DNA from: an uncultured Pseudomonadota bacterium
GTDB lineage: Bacteria; Pseudomonadota; Alphaproteobacteria; Rs-D84
Direction of reading: 5' to 3'
Length of the DNA: 64,000 bases
Assembly (NCBI GenBank): GCA_937885575.1
Contig: CALABO010000017.1
Coordinates: 7,285-71,284, forward strand
Shown here: in pieces, positions 17,680-26,806 of the stretch
How positions within the stretch are numbered: the stretch's first letter is position 1
Layout of the letters: each line of letters opens with the position of its first letter
The notes under the pieces: generated by a model
What the model was told of the DNA's origin: nothing
The model's database searches: none
Seen by the model: the letters and a program-made list of their open reading frames with translations, nothing else
Made by a program: the position numbers and the translations under genes

Positions 17680-19668
17680 TTACCATAAACGCGTGCGCTT
17701 TTCCGGCGCAAGGTAAAGTTTGTCACCGGGCTTCACCCCAAACACATCATACCACGCATCAATATGCGGCAAAATTCCGTTTACGCGCCAGCGTTGCAGC
17801 GAATGTTCGTTCGTTTTTGTTTGAACCAAAACCTGTTCGGGGCGAATATTCCCCGCCCACGCGCCCGCGTATGCAATAAAGAATCGCATATCCGGTGTCA
17901 GGTTATCGACCGTTTCAGATTTTTTTCCAAAATTTTTATACGCCGTATACGCAATTGTTACGCCGCCATAGTCCGCCAAATTTTCACCCAACGTAAATTC
18001 ACCGTTCGCATGCGTGTCGGGCGCGACCAAGATATTATCGAAATATTTCCGCATAACATTTGCGCGCGCGGTAAATGCGTCCGCATCTGCGTTTGTCCAC
18101 CAATCACGCATGTTTCCTTTTTCATCAAAGTGCCGACCCGAATCATCAAACCCGTGCGTCATTTCATGCCCGATTATTGCGCCAATCGCGCCATAGTTAA
18201 ACGCATCGTCCGCGGTCATATCAAAAAATGGTGGTTGCAGGATTCCCGCGGGAAAGCAAATCTCGTTCGTTGTTGGATCGTAATACGCGTTGATTTCATG
18301 CGCGTTCATATACCAAATGGTCGGGTCTTTTTTCGCACCGATTTTTGCCAACCAAAATTTATCTTCGAATTTCGCAACACGCATCATATTTTCAAACAAA
18401 CTTTCATCTTTATCTAAATGCAAATTCGAATAATCGCGCCATTTGTCCGGATATCCAATCTTTGCGCGAAACGCGTCAAGTTTGCGCAGCGCGTTCGCGC
18501 GCGTTTCATCCGACATCCAACTAAGTTTCTGAATACGCGCGCGATATGCACGGCGCAGGTTTTCAACCAATTCTTGCATACGCATTTTAGCGGCTGCCGG
18601 AAAATATTTTGTGACATAAAGTCGTCCGATTTCTTCACCAATTGCACCGTTCAACATACCAATTGCACGTTTCCAACGTGGCTTTTGTTCGCGTTGCCCC
18701 GACATTTCGCGATTGAAAAAGTCAAATGTTATCTCATAAGTATCATCGTCTAACAGCGAATCGGCCGCCAAAATAACATGATATTTCAAATACGCCTTTA
18801 TCAAATTGATGTCGGTATCATTTATAATTTTTATTGATTCTTTTATCGCCTCTGGCTGGCCTACATTGATAAATTCCGCGGCGTTCGCGCCACGCGCATC
18901 AAAATATGTTTTCCAATCGAACCCGTCATATTCGCGTATAAAATCATCACGTGAAATTTTATGATAGTTTGCATGCGGGTCGCGCAATTTTTCCTTTGTA
19001 TAGAAAGATTTTGCCATGCGTTCTTCGAACCCGTAAATTTTTTTTGCATCCGCATCAACGCCAAAGTTCTTTAATTGTTTCGCAATAAATTCGACATATT
19101 TTTTGCGAATGTCTTTTGTGCGTGCATCGTCATCAAAATAATAGTCGCGCGGCAAACCAATTCCCGATTGGTGCAGGCCGTAAATGAAATGTTCACTGTC
19201 GCCCGCATCAATTTCAACCGTGTCGCCCCAGAACCCACCAAAATACGCATGACTTTCGCCAAGATATTTCGGCAAATCTGATGCGGATTTTATTGCGTCG
19301 ATTTTTTCAAAATACGGTTTAACGGGATTTGTTTTGTCGGCATTTAATTTATCCGCGTTCATCGCAACACTGTAAAGCAAACCGATTTTTCCGTTATCGT
19401 TTTCGGCAATTTCGCGAACGCGATGCAGGTTTGTGTCAATTAAAACCTCAAACACGCCATAGCGCGTATAGTCGTCGGGAACCGGATTCGCGCGCCGCCA
19501 ACGCAGTGTCACAAAGTCGAAAAAATCATCCGCCGGATTTATTGAAAAATCCAAATTATTTACATTTATACCAATGCCCATTTTTTTACCCCCTTTGATT
19601 TCAATTGCAAACATTACCGCAAGTGCGACGGCAATAATTCCAAAAATGTTTAATACTGTATGTCGCAT
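17680..19668 (-). CDS. M13 family zinc metallopeptidase (PepO/neprilysin type)
   Basis: A 662-residue peptidase with a single N-terminal membrane anchor (about residues 5-24), placing the catalytic domain outside the cytoplasmic membrane. Zinc ligands are in HEMTH (about residue 501) and the downstream ENLAD motif (about 560); NAYYDP...ICFPAGILQPPFF is the substrate-binding block of the family. M13 enzymes usually end in CxxW; here the end is RTRLW, so the tryptophan is kept and the cysteine is lost. The gene starts two bases after the hemW stop, so the two form a transcriptional unit. It probably trims peptides in the periplasm. Confidence 0.92.
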   Translation of the reverse strand: MRHTVLNIFGIIAVALAVMFAIEIKGGKKMGIGINVNNLDFSINPADDFFDFVTLRWRRANPVPDDYTRYGVFEVLIDTNLHRVREIAENDNGKIGLLYSVAMNADKLNADKTNPVKPYFEKIDAIKSASDLPKYLGESHAYFGGFWGDTVEIDAGDSEHFIYGLHQSGIGLPRDYYFDDDARTKDIRKKYVEFIAKQLKNFGVDADAKKIYGFEERMAKSFYTKEKLRDPHANYHKISRDDFIREYDGFDWKTYFDARGANAAEFINVGQPEAIKESIKIINDTDINLIKAYLKYHVILAADSLLDDDTYEITFDFFNREMSGQREQKPRWKRAIGMLNGAIGEEIGRLYVTKYFPAAAKMRMQELVENLRRAYRARIQKLSWMSDETRANALRKLDAFRAKIGYPDKWRDYSNLHLDKDESLFENMMRVAKFEDKFWLAKIGAKKDPTIWYMNAHEINAYYDPTTNEICFPAGILQPPFFDMTADDAFNYGAIGAIIGHEMTHGFDDSGRHFDEKGNMRDWWTNADADAFTARANVMRKYFDNILVAPDTHANGEFTLGENLADYGGVTIAYTAYKNFGKKSETVDNLTPDMRFFIAYAGAWAGNIRPEQVLVQTKTNEHSLQRWRVNGILPHIDAWYDVFGVKPGDKLYLAPEKRTRLW

Positions 19669-19669
19669 T

Positions 19670-20728
19670 TTATTTCACCAACCTTTCGATTAAGTTATCA
19701 AGAACCAAAATCCCCGCATCGGTTGCGCGAACCCGATTGTCGTGTCTAAACTCTATCATATCTGAATTCGATTTTGCAAATTCAATATCAATTATTTTTT
19801 TTGTCGCGTCATCAAGCAAAACACCGCGCCGTGTCCGCATGCCGGTTATAACGCGTTCAATCGCACGTTCCGAATCGGACAGCGGTTTGAATAATTTTCC
19901 ACCGCCCATTTCTTCATGCCAAATATTATCAATCAAAATCCGTCCCGCCGCCCCATCACCGATGCCAATATACGGCGCGCCGTCCCAAACATTTTGATTA
20001 TGCCGACATTCAAAACCATCCGCCGCATAGTTTGAAACCTCATATCGATTCAGTTTCAAATTTTTCGCAATCGCCATATACATTTCCGCCATCGTTTCAT
20101 TAGACGGCATTTGCAAATTCATTTTTCCGAACGGTGTGTTTGGTTCTATTGTCAATTCATACATAGAACAATGTGGAAGACCGATTTTATTTATCTCGGT
20201 ACAAGTTTTAATAACATCGTCCACGGAATCACTTGGCAAACCATATATAAAATCGGCCGAAACATTTTTTACTTGTGCCATTGCAATATCAATTAGTCGC
20301 CGTGCGTCATCGGCATTGTGCGCACGCCCCAAGAACCGCAACTTTTCATCATCAAAAGATTGCACACCAATTGAAATTCGATTTGCACCCGCGTCACAAA
20401 ACCCACGCAATCGAATTGCATCAAGTGTTTTTGGATTTGCCTCTATGGTGATTTCTGCATCATCAAACAATTCAAAATTTTCACGGATTGCATTTATTAT
20501 TTTTGCAAAAATTTCTGTTGGTAAAAGTGACGGCGTTCCGCCACCAAAAAAAATTGTTGGCACCGAAATTCGACCCAACATATTATGCCAATGTTTAATT
20601 TCATCGATAATTTTTTTTGCGTATGAATCCCAATCTGGGGCCGCACATGCACGCGAAAAAAAAGCACAATAATTGCACTTTGAAATGCAAAATGGAACAT
20701 GAATATAAATGTTGTGCGGCACGTTCAT
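19670..20728 (-). CDS. hemW: Radical SAM heme chaperone HemW
   Basis: HemW is a radical SAM protein related to anaerobic coproporphyrinogen oxidase that delivers heme. The cluster motif is at C14, C18 and C21 (CISKCNYCAF). The fourth position is phenylalanine, not cysteine, which is typical of HemW rather than HemN. GGGTPSLL, the RISIGVQSF block and HNQNVW are all present. I start at ATG 20728 because it gives the standard N-terminus (YIHVPFC) and because a promoter sits seven bases upstream, predicting a leaderless mRNA. It is the first gene of a unit with the M13 peptidase and is divergent from the outer-membrane protein gene. Confidence 0.9.
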   Translation of the reverse strand: MNVPHNIYIHVPFCISKCNYCAFFSRACAAPDWDSYAKKIIDEIKHWHNMLGRISVPTIFFGGGTPSLLPTEIFAKIINAIRENFELFDDAEITIEANPKTLDAIRLRGFCDAGANRISIGVQSFDDEKLRFLGRAHNADDARRLIDIAMAQVKNVSADFIYGLPSDSVDDVIKTCTEINKIGLPHCSMYELTIEPNTPFGKMNLQMPSNETMAEMYMAIAKNLKLNRYEVSNYAADGFECRHNQNVWDGAPYIGIGDGAAGRILIDNIWHEEMGGGKLFKPLSDSERAIERVITGMRTRRGVLLDDATKKIIDIEFAKSNSDMIEFRHDNRVRATDAGILVLDNLIERLVK

Positions 20729-20735
20729 AAGCGCG

Positions 20736-20763
20736 ATATTACAACGGGGATAAAAATCTGCAA
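20736..20763 (-). promoter_or_regulatory. Promoter giving a leaderless hemW mRNA
   Basis: On the minus strand TTGCAG and TAATAT are separated by 16 bases, and the -10 box ends seven bases before the hemW ATG. No Shine-Dalgarno sequence is present. Confidence 0.55.
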
Positions 20764-20789
20764 CAAAAAATTCAAAACACATAAAATAG

Positions 20790-20819
20790 TTGTTTACAAA
20801 ATAATGTCTATGTTATAAT
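20790..20819 (+). promoter_or_regulatory. Promoter giving a leaderless outer-membrane protein mRNA
   Basis: TTGTTT (20790-20795) and TATAAT (20814-20819) are 18 bases apart; an alternative -35 is TTTACA at 20793. Exactly six bases (ATCGAC) separate the -10 box from the ATG at 20826. Confidence 0.65.
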
Positions 20820-20825
20820 ATCGAC

Positions 20826-22364
20826 ATGAAAGTGATGAAAAGGGGAATAATATCTTTTTTGCCGGCGATGTTGATTCATTGTGCCGCATTTGCGGCGAAT
20901 GAAGGTGTACCGGTTTATTACCAAGATGCCCCATCGGTGAATACAAATCAGTCGAACTATGGCGCATATGCCGATAGTGGCTATACGAAATATATCGGCA
21001 AAACCGGCGAAAAACAGGTTGTCGGCACGCGAACATATTCATACACAACCGAAAAGCGCAGTCGCCCAACCCCAACAATCGAAGAATATGCCGAAAATTT
21101 GACCTATGCCACCGCGGGCACAATGACGGTAAACGGTATTGGCCTTGCCTCGGACCAGGAACCATCGACATATCTTTATGCCGGGTATTCGCGTCGCTTT
21201 GCTAATTTCGAATTCAAAACGGGTGTAAATTCGATGCTTGAATGGGACGATATGATTTTTGATGAAATCAATGTCGGCGCGCGTCATGTGTTTTCCTTCG
21301 GTAATTTTGATATGTTCGCATTTGCGGATTATGCGTATGGCAAGATGTCAAGTGGTGGCCTTTCCATGGATTATGATTTGGAACCGTATGATTGGTCGGA
21401 TCCGGCGTATGGAATATTTACGATTTCAATGGGGGGCCAGTCGGGCGAATCGCATCACTTGCGCCTTGGGATTGGGGCAAAGCACATTTGGAATATCGGC
21501 GGTTGGAAATTGTCGCCTGTGATTGGTTATGAAATTTTCAAACATGATTTGAAAATGTCTGATCACCTGTATCCGAACCAGGGGATATATTTGCCGCTTA
21601 TGACGAACATGGGCGAATATGTCTATGGGGACGAAGACGGAAATTATTATTCTTTGCCGATTGATGTTGTGCCACCAGAAACCTGGTACCAGGTTTGCAT
21701 GGGCCCCGAAGATATTAAGGTTGTAAATCAAAACGGTTCATCAACGGGGTATGTGACTTTCCTTGGTGATATTTTACAAACAATGGATTACAATGCGCAA
21801 ACAATGGGTGATTTGCCGTGGGGTGTGTATGAGGGGGACTGTGTCATCATTGGTGGCGATGGCCCGATAAAGGTCGGTGGTCTTACACACATTTATAACA
21901 CAACGTGGAGTGGTTTTTACTTTGGGTTAGAGGTTGAAAAGCAAATGACCCTTGCGGATAAATTGCGTTTGTATTTTCAGGTTGGTATGCCGAAATATTC
22001 ATCCGAAGGTATTTGGCCCAACCGGACGGATTGGCAACAAAACCCAAGTTTCTTGGACGAAGGAACAAATGGTTCTTACTCTTATGCCGCGGAAATGGAA
22101 TACGACGTTCGCGTGGCATCGCGGTTGCAATTGGCGATAAAGGTTGATACGAACTTCTTTCATGTTGGAAAAATTCCTGGAAAACTTTATATCGCCGAAT
22201 ATACTGAATTCGTGATGGATGAAAATGGTCAGTATGTACTTGATAACAACGGATTGCCATATCTGCAAACTGTGCCGGCGCATACTGAAAATGTAAGTGA
22301 ATCGTTAAAGTTCGCTGATTGGCAATCGTTTGGTGTTCACCTTGGGTTCAAATATACATTTTAA
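20826..22364 (+). CDS. Outer-membrane beta-barrel protein, 512 aa
   Basis: A signal peptide (about residues 1-23, ending in FAA) is followed by alternating aromatic and polar residues typical of beta strands. The chain ends in FGVHLGFKYTF, a classic C-terminal barrel strand with terminal phenylalanine recognised by the BAM complex. I do not recognise a specific family, so a porin-like or surface role is inference. The promoter lies six bases before the ATG. The stop overlaps the start of mltB (TAATG), so the two are translated in a coupled manner. Confidence 0.75.
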   Translation: MKVMKRGIISFLPAMLIHCAAFAANEGVPVYYQDAPSVNTNQSNYGAYADSGYTKYIGKTGEKQVVGTRTYSYTTEKRSRPTPTIEEYAENLTYATAGTMTVNGIGLASDQEPSTYLYAGYSRRFANFEFKTGVNSMLEWDDMIFDEINVGARHVFSFGNFDMFAFADYAYGKMSSGGLSMDYDLEPYDWSDPAYGIFTISMGGQSGESHHLRLGIGAKHIWNIGGWKLSPVIGYEIFKHDLKMSDHLYPNQGIYLPLMTNMGEYVYGDEDGNYYSLPIDVVPPETWYQVCMGPEDIKVVNQNGSSTGYVTFLGDILQTMDYNAQTMGDLPWGVYEGDCVIIGGDGPIKVGGLTHIYNTTWSGFYFGLEVEKQMTLADKLRLYFQVGMPKYSSEGIWPNRTDWQQNPSFLDEGTNGSYSYAAEMEYDVRVASRLQLAIKVDTNFFHVGKIPGKLYIAEYTEFVMDENGQYVLDNNGLPYLQTVPAHTENVSESLKFADWQSFGVHLGFKYTF

Positions 22365-23386
22365 TGATGAGATTTGTGTTTAGTATCATTTTTGTTGGTT
22401 TCTTTTTTTGCACGGCGTTTGCGGACAGTGGTGAATTTGATATGTCGCGTTGGACGGGGGTAATGGATGATATTCGCACGCGTGCGGCGGCACAAAAAAT
22501 TTCCGAATCTGTTATAAATGACACGCTGCGTTCGCCTGCGTTTATTCCGTCCATTGTGAAAAGCGACAAGAATCAATCCGAATTCAAATTGACACTGGAC
22601 GAATACCTGGGGCGCACGGTCAGTTCAAAACGAATTGCGCGCGGACATCAGATGAAGGCCAAATATCCGACATTGCTTTCGCGGGTTGAAAGTGAATATG
22701 GTTTGCCACCGCATGTTATCCTTGCGTTTTGGGGAATGGAATCGAACTATGGCGAAACCAAGGCGCGGCATCGTTTGGTTGACGCGTTCTTTACACTTAT
22801 TTACGATGGTCGTCGTGAAAAGTTCTTTGGTGACCAATTGTTGGCGCTAATGAAAATTGCGGATAAAAATTCATTGGATATAAATAAAATCAGGGGCAGT
22901 TGGGCCGGCGCGATGGGACACTTTCAATTTATTCCAACGACACTTGCATCGTATGGCGTAGATGGAAACGGCGACGGTCGCGTTGATATAATCGACAGTA
23001 TCGGTGATGCGATGGCCAGTGCGGGAAATTACCTGAACAAACTTGGGTGGAACAAAAATGAAAAAATTGTGCGTCGTGTAATTTTGCCCGCGGATTTTGA
23101 TACATCGCTGATGGACGGCAAAACGAAAAAGACCTTAAACGAATGGGCGCGTGCGGGTGTGCTAAATCCCGATGGGTCGCCGATTCCAAATGGCGAAATG
23201 GTTGCAGGTCTGGTCGCGGACACGGCAAATTTACCTGAAACCATGGAAGATTCAGATGCCGATGTTGCGCCACGCCCTGTGATAACTGCATATTTGACTT
23301 ATCCTAACTTTTACCGCATAAAAAAGTGGAATAATTCGAATTGGTATGCGATTGCGATTGCGGAACTTGCGGATAAATTGAAATAA
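22364..23386 (+). CDS. mltB: Lytic murein transglycosylase B
   Basis: A 340-residue periplasmic enzyme with a signal peptide (about residues 1-22). It cleaves peptidoglycan glycan strands and leaves anhydro-muramic ends. Family motifs include AFWGMESNYG with the catalytic glutamate near residue 128, RGSWAGAMGHFQFIPTT near 185, and DGNGDGRVDI with SIGDAMASAGNYL near 205-230. The ATG at 22364 overlaps the preceding stop codon as TAATG; the next codon is also ATG, so the start is uncertain by one residue. Confidence 0.93.
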   Translation: MMRFVFSIIFVGFFFCTAFADSGEFDMSRWTGVMDDIRTRAAAQKISESVINDTLRSPAFIPSIVKSDKNQSEFKLTLDEYLGRTVSSKRIARGHQMKAKYPTLLSRVESEYGLPPHVILAFWGMESNYGETKARHRLVDAFFTLIYDGRREKFFGDQLLALMKIADKNSLDINKIRGSWAGAMGHFQFIPTTLASYGVDGNGDGRVDIIDSIGDAMASAGNYLNKLGWNKNEKIVRRVILPADFDTSLMDGKTKKTLNEWARAGVLNPDGSPIPNGEMVAGLVADTANLPETMEDSDADVAPRPVITAYLTYPNFYRIKKWNNSNWYAIAIAELADKLK

Positions 23387-23467
23387 TTTCTGGAAAAAAT
23401 AAAAAGATTGCACCAATGGCTTTTGTTTGGTATTCTTTTGTATTGATAATTACCAAAGGAAAAAAAT

Positions 23468-24424
23468 ATGGCAATCAAGGTTCGTGATTTTGAAGTTCGT
23501 CTTACCCGCAACAAAGAAGAACGCCGTATGGTTCGGCAATTGCGCTATGATGTTTTTGTCGCCGAAGAAGGCGCGACTGCTACACCCGAACAAAAAGAAC
23601 TGCACGAAGAATTTGATGAATTCGACAAATACGCCGAATATATGGCTGTATTTCATAATGATAAAATTGTTGGCACCTATCGAATTATTGATAAAAAGGC
23701 CGCGGATAAAATGGGCGGTTTCTATACCGAAACGGAATTTAATATTTCCAAAATAAAAAAGGCATCTGATAATATTGCGGAAATGTCGCGTGCGTGTGTT
23801 GCGGCGGAATATCGCGAAAATGCGTTGGTTATGCGTATGCTGTGGGCGGGGCTTAGTGAATATGTCTTACGCCGGCGTATCGCGGTTTTGTTTGGCGTTG
23901 CGTCGTGGGTCGGGCAAAAGCCCGTTGAATCGGCCCAGGCGATATCGTACCTGTATTACAATTACTTGTCGCCACTGCGCCTGCGCGCGCGCGTGATTCC
24001 CGAACGGTTTGCGGACGGTGTTGACCAACGTATGTCGAAAATGAACATTTTGCCACGTGCCTTTGTGGACGAAGAAATCGCGAAAAAGCAAATGACACCA
24101 CTTATCAAGGGTTACCTGCGTATGGGTGCCACATTTGGTCAGGGTGTATTTATTGACAAACCGTTTAACACATACGATGTGTTTGTTATGTTGCAAACAA
24201 AAAATATGGATGCCGCGTATCAAAAGCATTTCTATGGTCGCGAAAACGCATTGGAACATTTGGATGTAAAACGTCACCCGATTCAAACGCTGGGCAAAAT
24301 AATGCTTATGCCGATAACGGGGTCGCTGAATATGCTTGGCGCGTTCTTTGAATTTTTACTGCGCGAAGATGCGGCGGATGCGGAATTTATCGAAGAATCA
24401 CAAAATCCGGACGAAGAACAATAA
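23468..24424 (+). CDS. olsB: L-ornithine N(alpha)-acyltransferase OlsB
   Basis: OlsB transfers a 3-hydroxyacyl group from ACP to the alpha-amino group of ornithine, making lyso-ornithine lipid. The GNAT-like N-terminus (RLTRNKEERRMVRQLRYDVFV), GTYRII, GGFYTETEF, the EMSRACV block, and the C-terminal PLIKGYLRMGA...DKPFNTYDVFV are the typical order of motifs. Its length of 318 aa is normal. AAAGGA precedes the ATG, with TTGTTT-16-GATAAT further up. It is the first gene of an olsB-olsA-proS unit. Confidence 0.92.
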   Translation: MAIKVRDFEVRLTRNKEERRMVRQLRYDVFVAEEGATATPEQKELHEEFDEFDKYAEYMAVFHNDKIVGTYRIIDKKAADKMGGFYTETEFNISKIKKASDNIAEMSRACVAAEYRENALVMRMLWAGLSEYVLRRRIAVLFGVASWVGQKPVESAQAISYLYYNYLSPLRLRARVIPERFADGVDQRMSKMNILPRAFVDEEIAKKQMTPLIKGYLRMGATFGQGVFIDKPFNTYDVFVMLQTKNMDAAYQKHFYGRENALEHLDVKRHPIQTLGKIMLMPITGSLNMLGAFFEFLLREDAADAEFIEESQNPDEEQ

Positions 24425-24425
24425 A

Positions 24426-25253
24426 ATGACAATGGTACGCAAACAAAATTTTTTTAATACGATAACCGGCGCATTGCGTTTTACGGCGTTTTGGATAATG
24501 GTTGTAATCCAATTACCGATACTTTTCATTTTGCCGGCGCGGAAAAAGATAACCGTAAAGTATATGTCCATCTTTATGCGAATTTTCTTGTTTATCGCCG
24601 GTGTTAAAATTGTAAAGCACGGAACATTATCGGCGCGTCGGCCGTTATTGGTTGCGGGGAATCATATTTCCGTGTTTGAAATTGCAACTTTCCCGGTTAT
24701 GTTCGGCGGAACATTTATTTCAAAAAACGATGTCCGCAATTGGCCACTTGTTGGTTGGGTCGCGAATAAGTTTGGCGTTGTCTTTATTGACCGCCGCCCG
24801 TCACATGCGGCCGAAGTCCTGGCCCAGGTTCAAAAAGAAATCATGAACATCGATTGGCCACTTTACGTTTTTCCCGAAGGAACAACAACCAACGGCGCCT
24901 ATGTCAAGGAATTCAAAAGCCCCCTGTTCAACGTGGCCGAAGGCGCCGATGTCACCGTGCAACCGGTTGTGGTTCAATACTGTCACCATGATGGCACGCC
25001 GATAAATGACGCGGACTTGGCGGAACACTATGCGTATTTTGATAATGCAAAGCAAACCGCCGGCCCCAAATGTTCCCGGGAACGCAGTGCATTTGGTCAA
25101 ATCTTTCATATCATGGTTTTGGGCGGATTCCGCGTAAACGTCTATATGTTGCCGCCACCGCCATTGGCGGGACAAGACAGAAAACAAATCGCAGAAACAA
25201 TGTTCAAAATAATTTCAAATAAATACATGGAACTTAAAAGGGATAAAAGATGA
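24426..25253 (+). CDS. olsA: Lyso-ornithine lipid O-acyltransferase OlsA (PlsC family)
   Basis: A 275-residue membrane-bound acyltransferase that adds the second fatty acid to lyso-ornithine lipid. There are hydrophobic helices at about residues 15-37 and 45-62. The PlsC motifs are NHISVFE at 79-85 (usually NHxxxxD; here glutamate replaces aspartate) and FPEGTTTNG near 150. The ATG is one base after the olsB stop, and the gene's own stop overlaps the proS start (ATGA). OlsA rather than a general lysophosphatidate acyltransferase is inferred from pairing with OlsB. Confidence 0.85.
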   Translation: MTMVRKQNFFNTITGALRFTAFWIMVVIQLPILFILPARKKITVKYMSIFMRIFLFIAGVKIVKHGTLSARRPLLVAGNHISVFEIATFPVMFGGTFISKNDVRNWPLVGWVANKFGVVFIDRRPSHAAEVLAQVQKEIMNIDWPLYVFPEGTTTNGAYVKEFKSPLFNVAEGADVTVQPVVVQYCHHDGTPINDADLAEHYAYFDNAKQTAGPKCSRERSAFGQIFHIMVLGGFRVNVYMLPPPPLAGQDRKQIAETMFKIISNKYMELKRDKR

Positions 25254-26689
25254 AAACAGCAATAACACCAACACGTGCAGAAAATTTTAGTGAATGGTAT
25301 CAAAATTTAATTGTTGCCGCCGATTTGGCGGAAAATGCGCCTGTGCGTGGGTGTATGACGATAAAGCCATATGGTTGGGCAATTTGGGAACTCATGCGCG
25401 ATGAAATGGACAAGCGTATCAAGGCATCGGGTGTGCAAAATGCGAATTTCCCGTTGCTGATACCGATTGAATTTTTTAATAAAGAAGCGGAACATGTCGC
25501 GGGTTTTGCCAAAGAGGCGGCGGTTGTCACGCATTATCGGCTAAAAATGATAGACGGAAAATTGCAACCGGACCCAGAATCCAAATTGACGGAACCGTAC
25601 ATAATTCGTCCAACATCGGAAACAATTATTGGCGAAGCAATGTCGCGCTGGGTGCAATCTTACCGTGATTTGCCGTTGAAATTGAATCAGTGGGTAAATG
25701 TTATGCGATGGGAAATGCGACCACGTATGTTCTTGCGTACATCTGAATTTAATTGGCAAGAAGGTCACAATGTGTTTGCAACACACGAAGAGGCCAACGA
25801 AGATGCACGCAAAATGCATAAAATGTATGGCGACTATATGCGTGACGTTTTGGCAATATCATGTGTTATGGGTGAGAAAACGCCCGAAGAAAGATTTGCC
25901 GGTGCCGATCACACATACACGGTCGAACAAATTATGCAAGATGGCAAAGCACTCCAGGCCGGAACGTCCCACGACCTTGGTCAACATTTTGCAAAATCTT
26001 TTGGTATTCAATACCTGGGGACCGATGGCAAATTGACACATGCATGGACAACATCTTGGGGAACATCAACGCGCATGATGGGCGGATTGATTATGACACA
26101 TAGTGACGATGACGGTTTGGTTTTGCCGCCGGCGGTTGCACCACATCAGGTTGTGATTATCCCGATTACGCGTGGTGATGAAAATATATCCGCGATGAAC
26201 GAATATATCGCAAAGTTGGAACAAGAATTACGCAACCATAATATTCGCGTGCTTGTTGATAATTCGGATATGCGCAGTGCGGATAAAATGTGGAAATGGA
26301 TTAAACGCGGTGTTCCGTTGCGGGTCGAAGTCGGCGCGCGTGAAATGGACGACGGTGTGGTCACAATGACACGTCGTGATTTGGGAAAATCTTCACGCGA
26401 AACGGTCGCAATCAAAGATTTTAGTGAAACGGTTTCACATCGACTTGATTCCATGCAACATGATATGCTTGCCGCGGTCCAGGAACGCAACAAAAAAATG
26501 ATTCACGATGTTGCGAATCTTGATGAGTTAGATTCTGCATTGGCAAACGGAGAAATCGGATTCTTTCGCATAAAATACACCGAAACGCAAAATGAAAGAT
26601 TTGATGCGTTGATGGAAAAATACAAAATCACGCGCCGATGCCTTGATGACAAAGACCCGACTTTTGTATTCGTTGCAAAGTCATATTAA
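25250..26689 (+). CDS. proS: Prolyl-tRNA synthetase, archaeal/eukaryotic-like type
   Basis: A 479-residue class II synthetase that charges tRNA-Pro. The motifs VRGCMTIKPYGWAIWE, RPTSETIIGEAMSRWV and WEMRPRMFLRTSEFNWQEGHNVF, and the ending KSY, belong to the archaeal/eukaryotic-like ProRS group, not to the bacterial form (with or without the editing insert) that most proteobacteria use. It overlaps olsA by four bases (ATGA), an unusual partner. It ends at a hairpin terminator. The identity is certain; horizontal origin is inference. Confidence 0.95.
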   Translation: MKTAITPTRAENFSEWYQNLIVAADLAENAPVRGCMTIKPYGWAIWELMRDEMDKRIKASGVQNANFPLLIPIEFFNKEAEHVAGFAKEAAVVTHYRLKMIDGKLQPDPESKLTEPYIIRPTSETIIGEAMSRWVQSYRDLPLKLNQWVNVMRWEMRPRMFLRTSEFNWQEGHNVFATHEEANEDARKMHKMYGDYMRDVLAISCVMGEKTPEERFAGADHTYTVEQIMQDGKALQAGTSHDLGQHFAKSFGIQYLGTDGKLTHAWTTSWGTSTRMMGGLIMTHSDDDGLVLPPAVAPHQVVIIPITRGDENISAMNEYIAKLEQELRNHNIRVLVDNSDMRSADKMWKWIKRGVPLRVEVGAREMDDGVVTMTRRDLGKSSRETVAIKDFSETVSHRLDSMQHDMLAAVQERNKKMIHDVANLDELDSALANGEIGFFRIKYTETQNERFDALMEKYKITRRCLDDKDPTFVFVAKSY

Positions 26690-26696
26690 AACCAAA

Positions 26697-26750
26697 ATGG
26701 GCGCATCCAATCGCGATTTAGCGAAGCGAAGACGGACACGCCCATTTTTT
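26697..26750 (+). terminator. Terminator of the olsB-olsA-proS operon
   Basis: ATGGGCG (26697) pairs with CGCCCAT (26739-26745), followed by TTTTT. The loop is long and contains the smaller palindrome TCGCGATTTAGCGA. Confidence 0.75.
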
Positions 26751-26806
26751 GCTTGTATAAAAATAGAATTTTTGCAAACATAACGCCATAACTAGGGTTC
26801 GAATTT

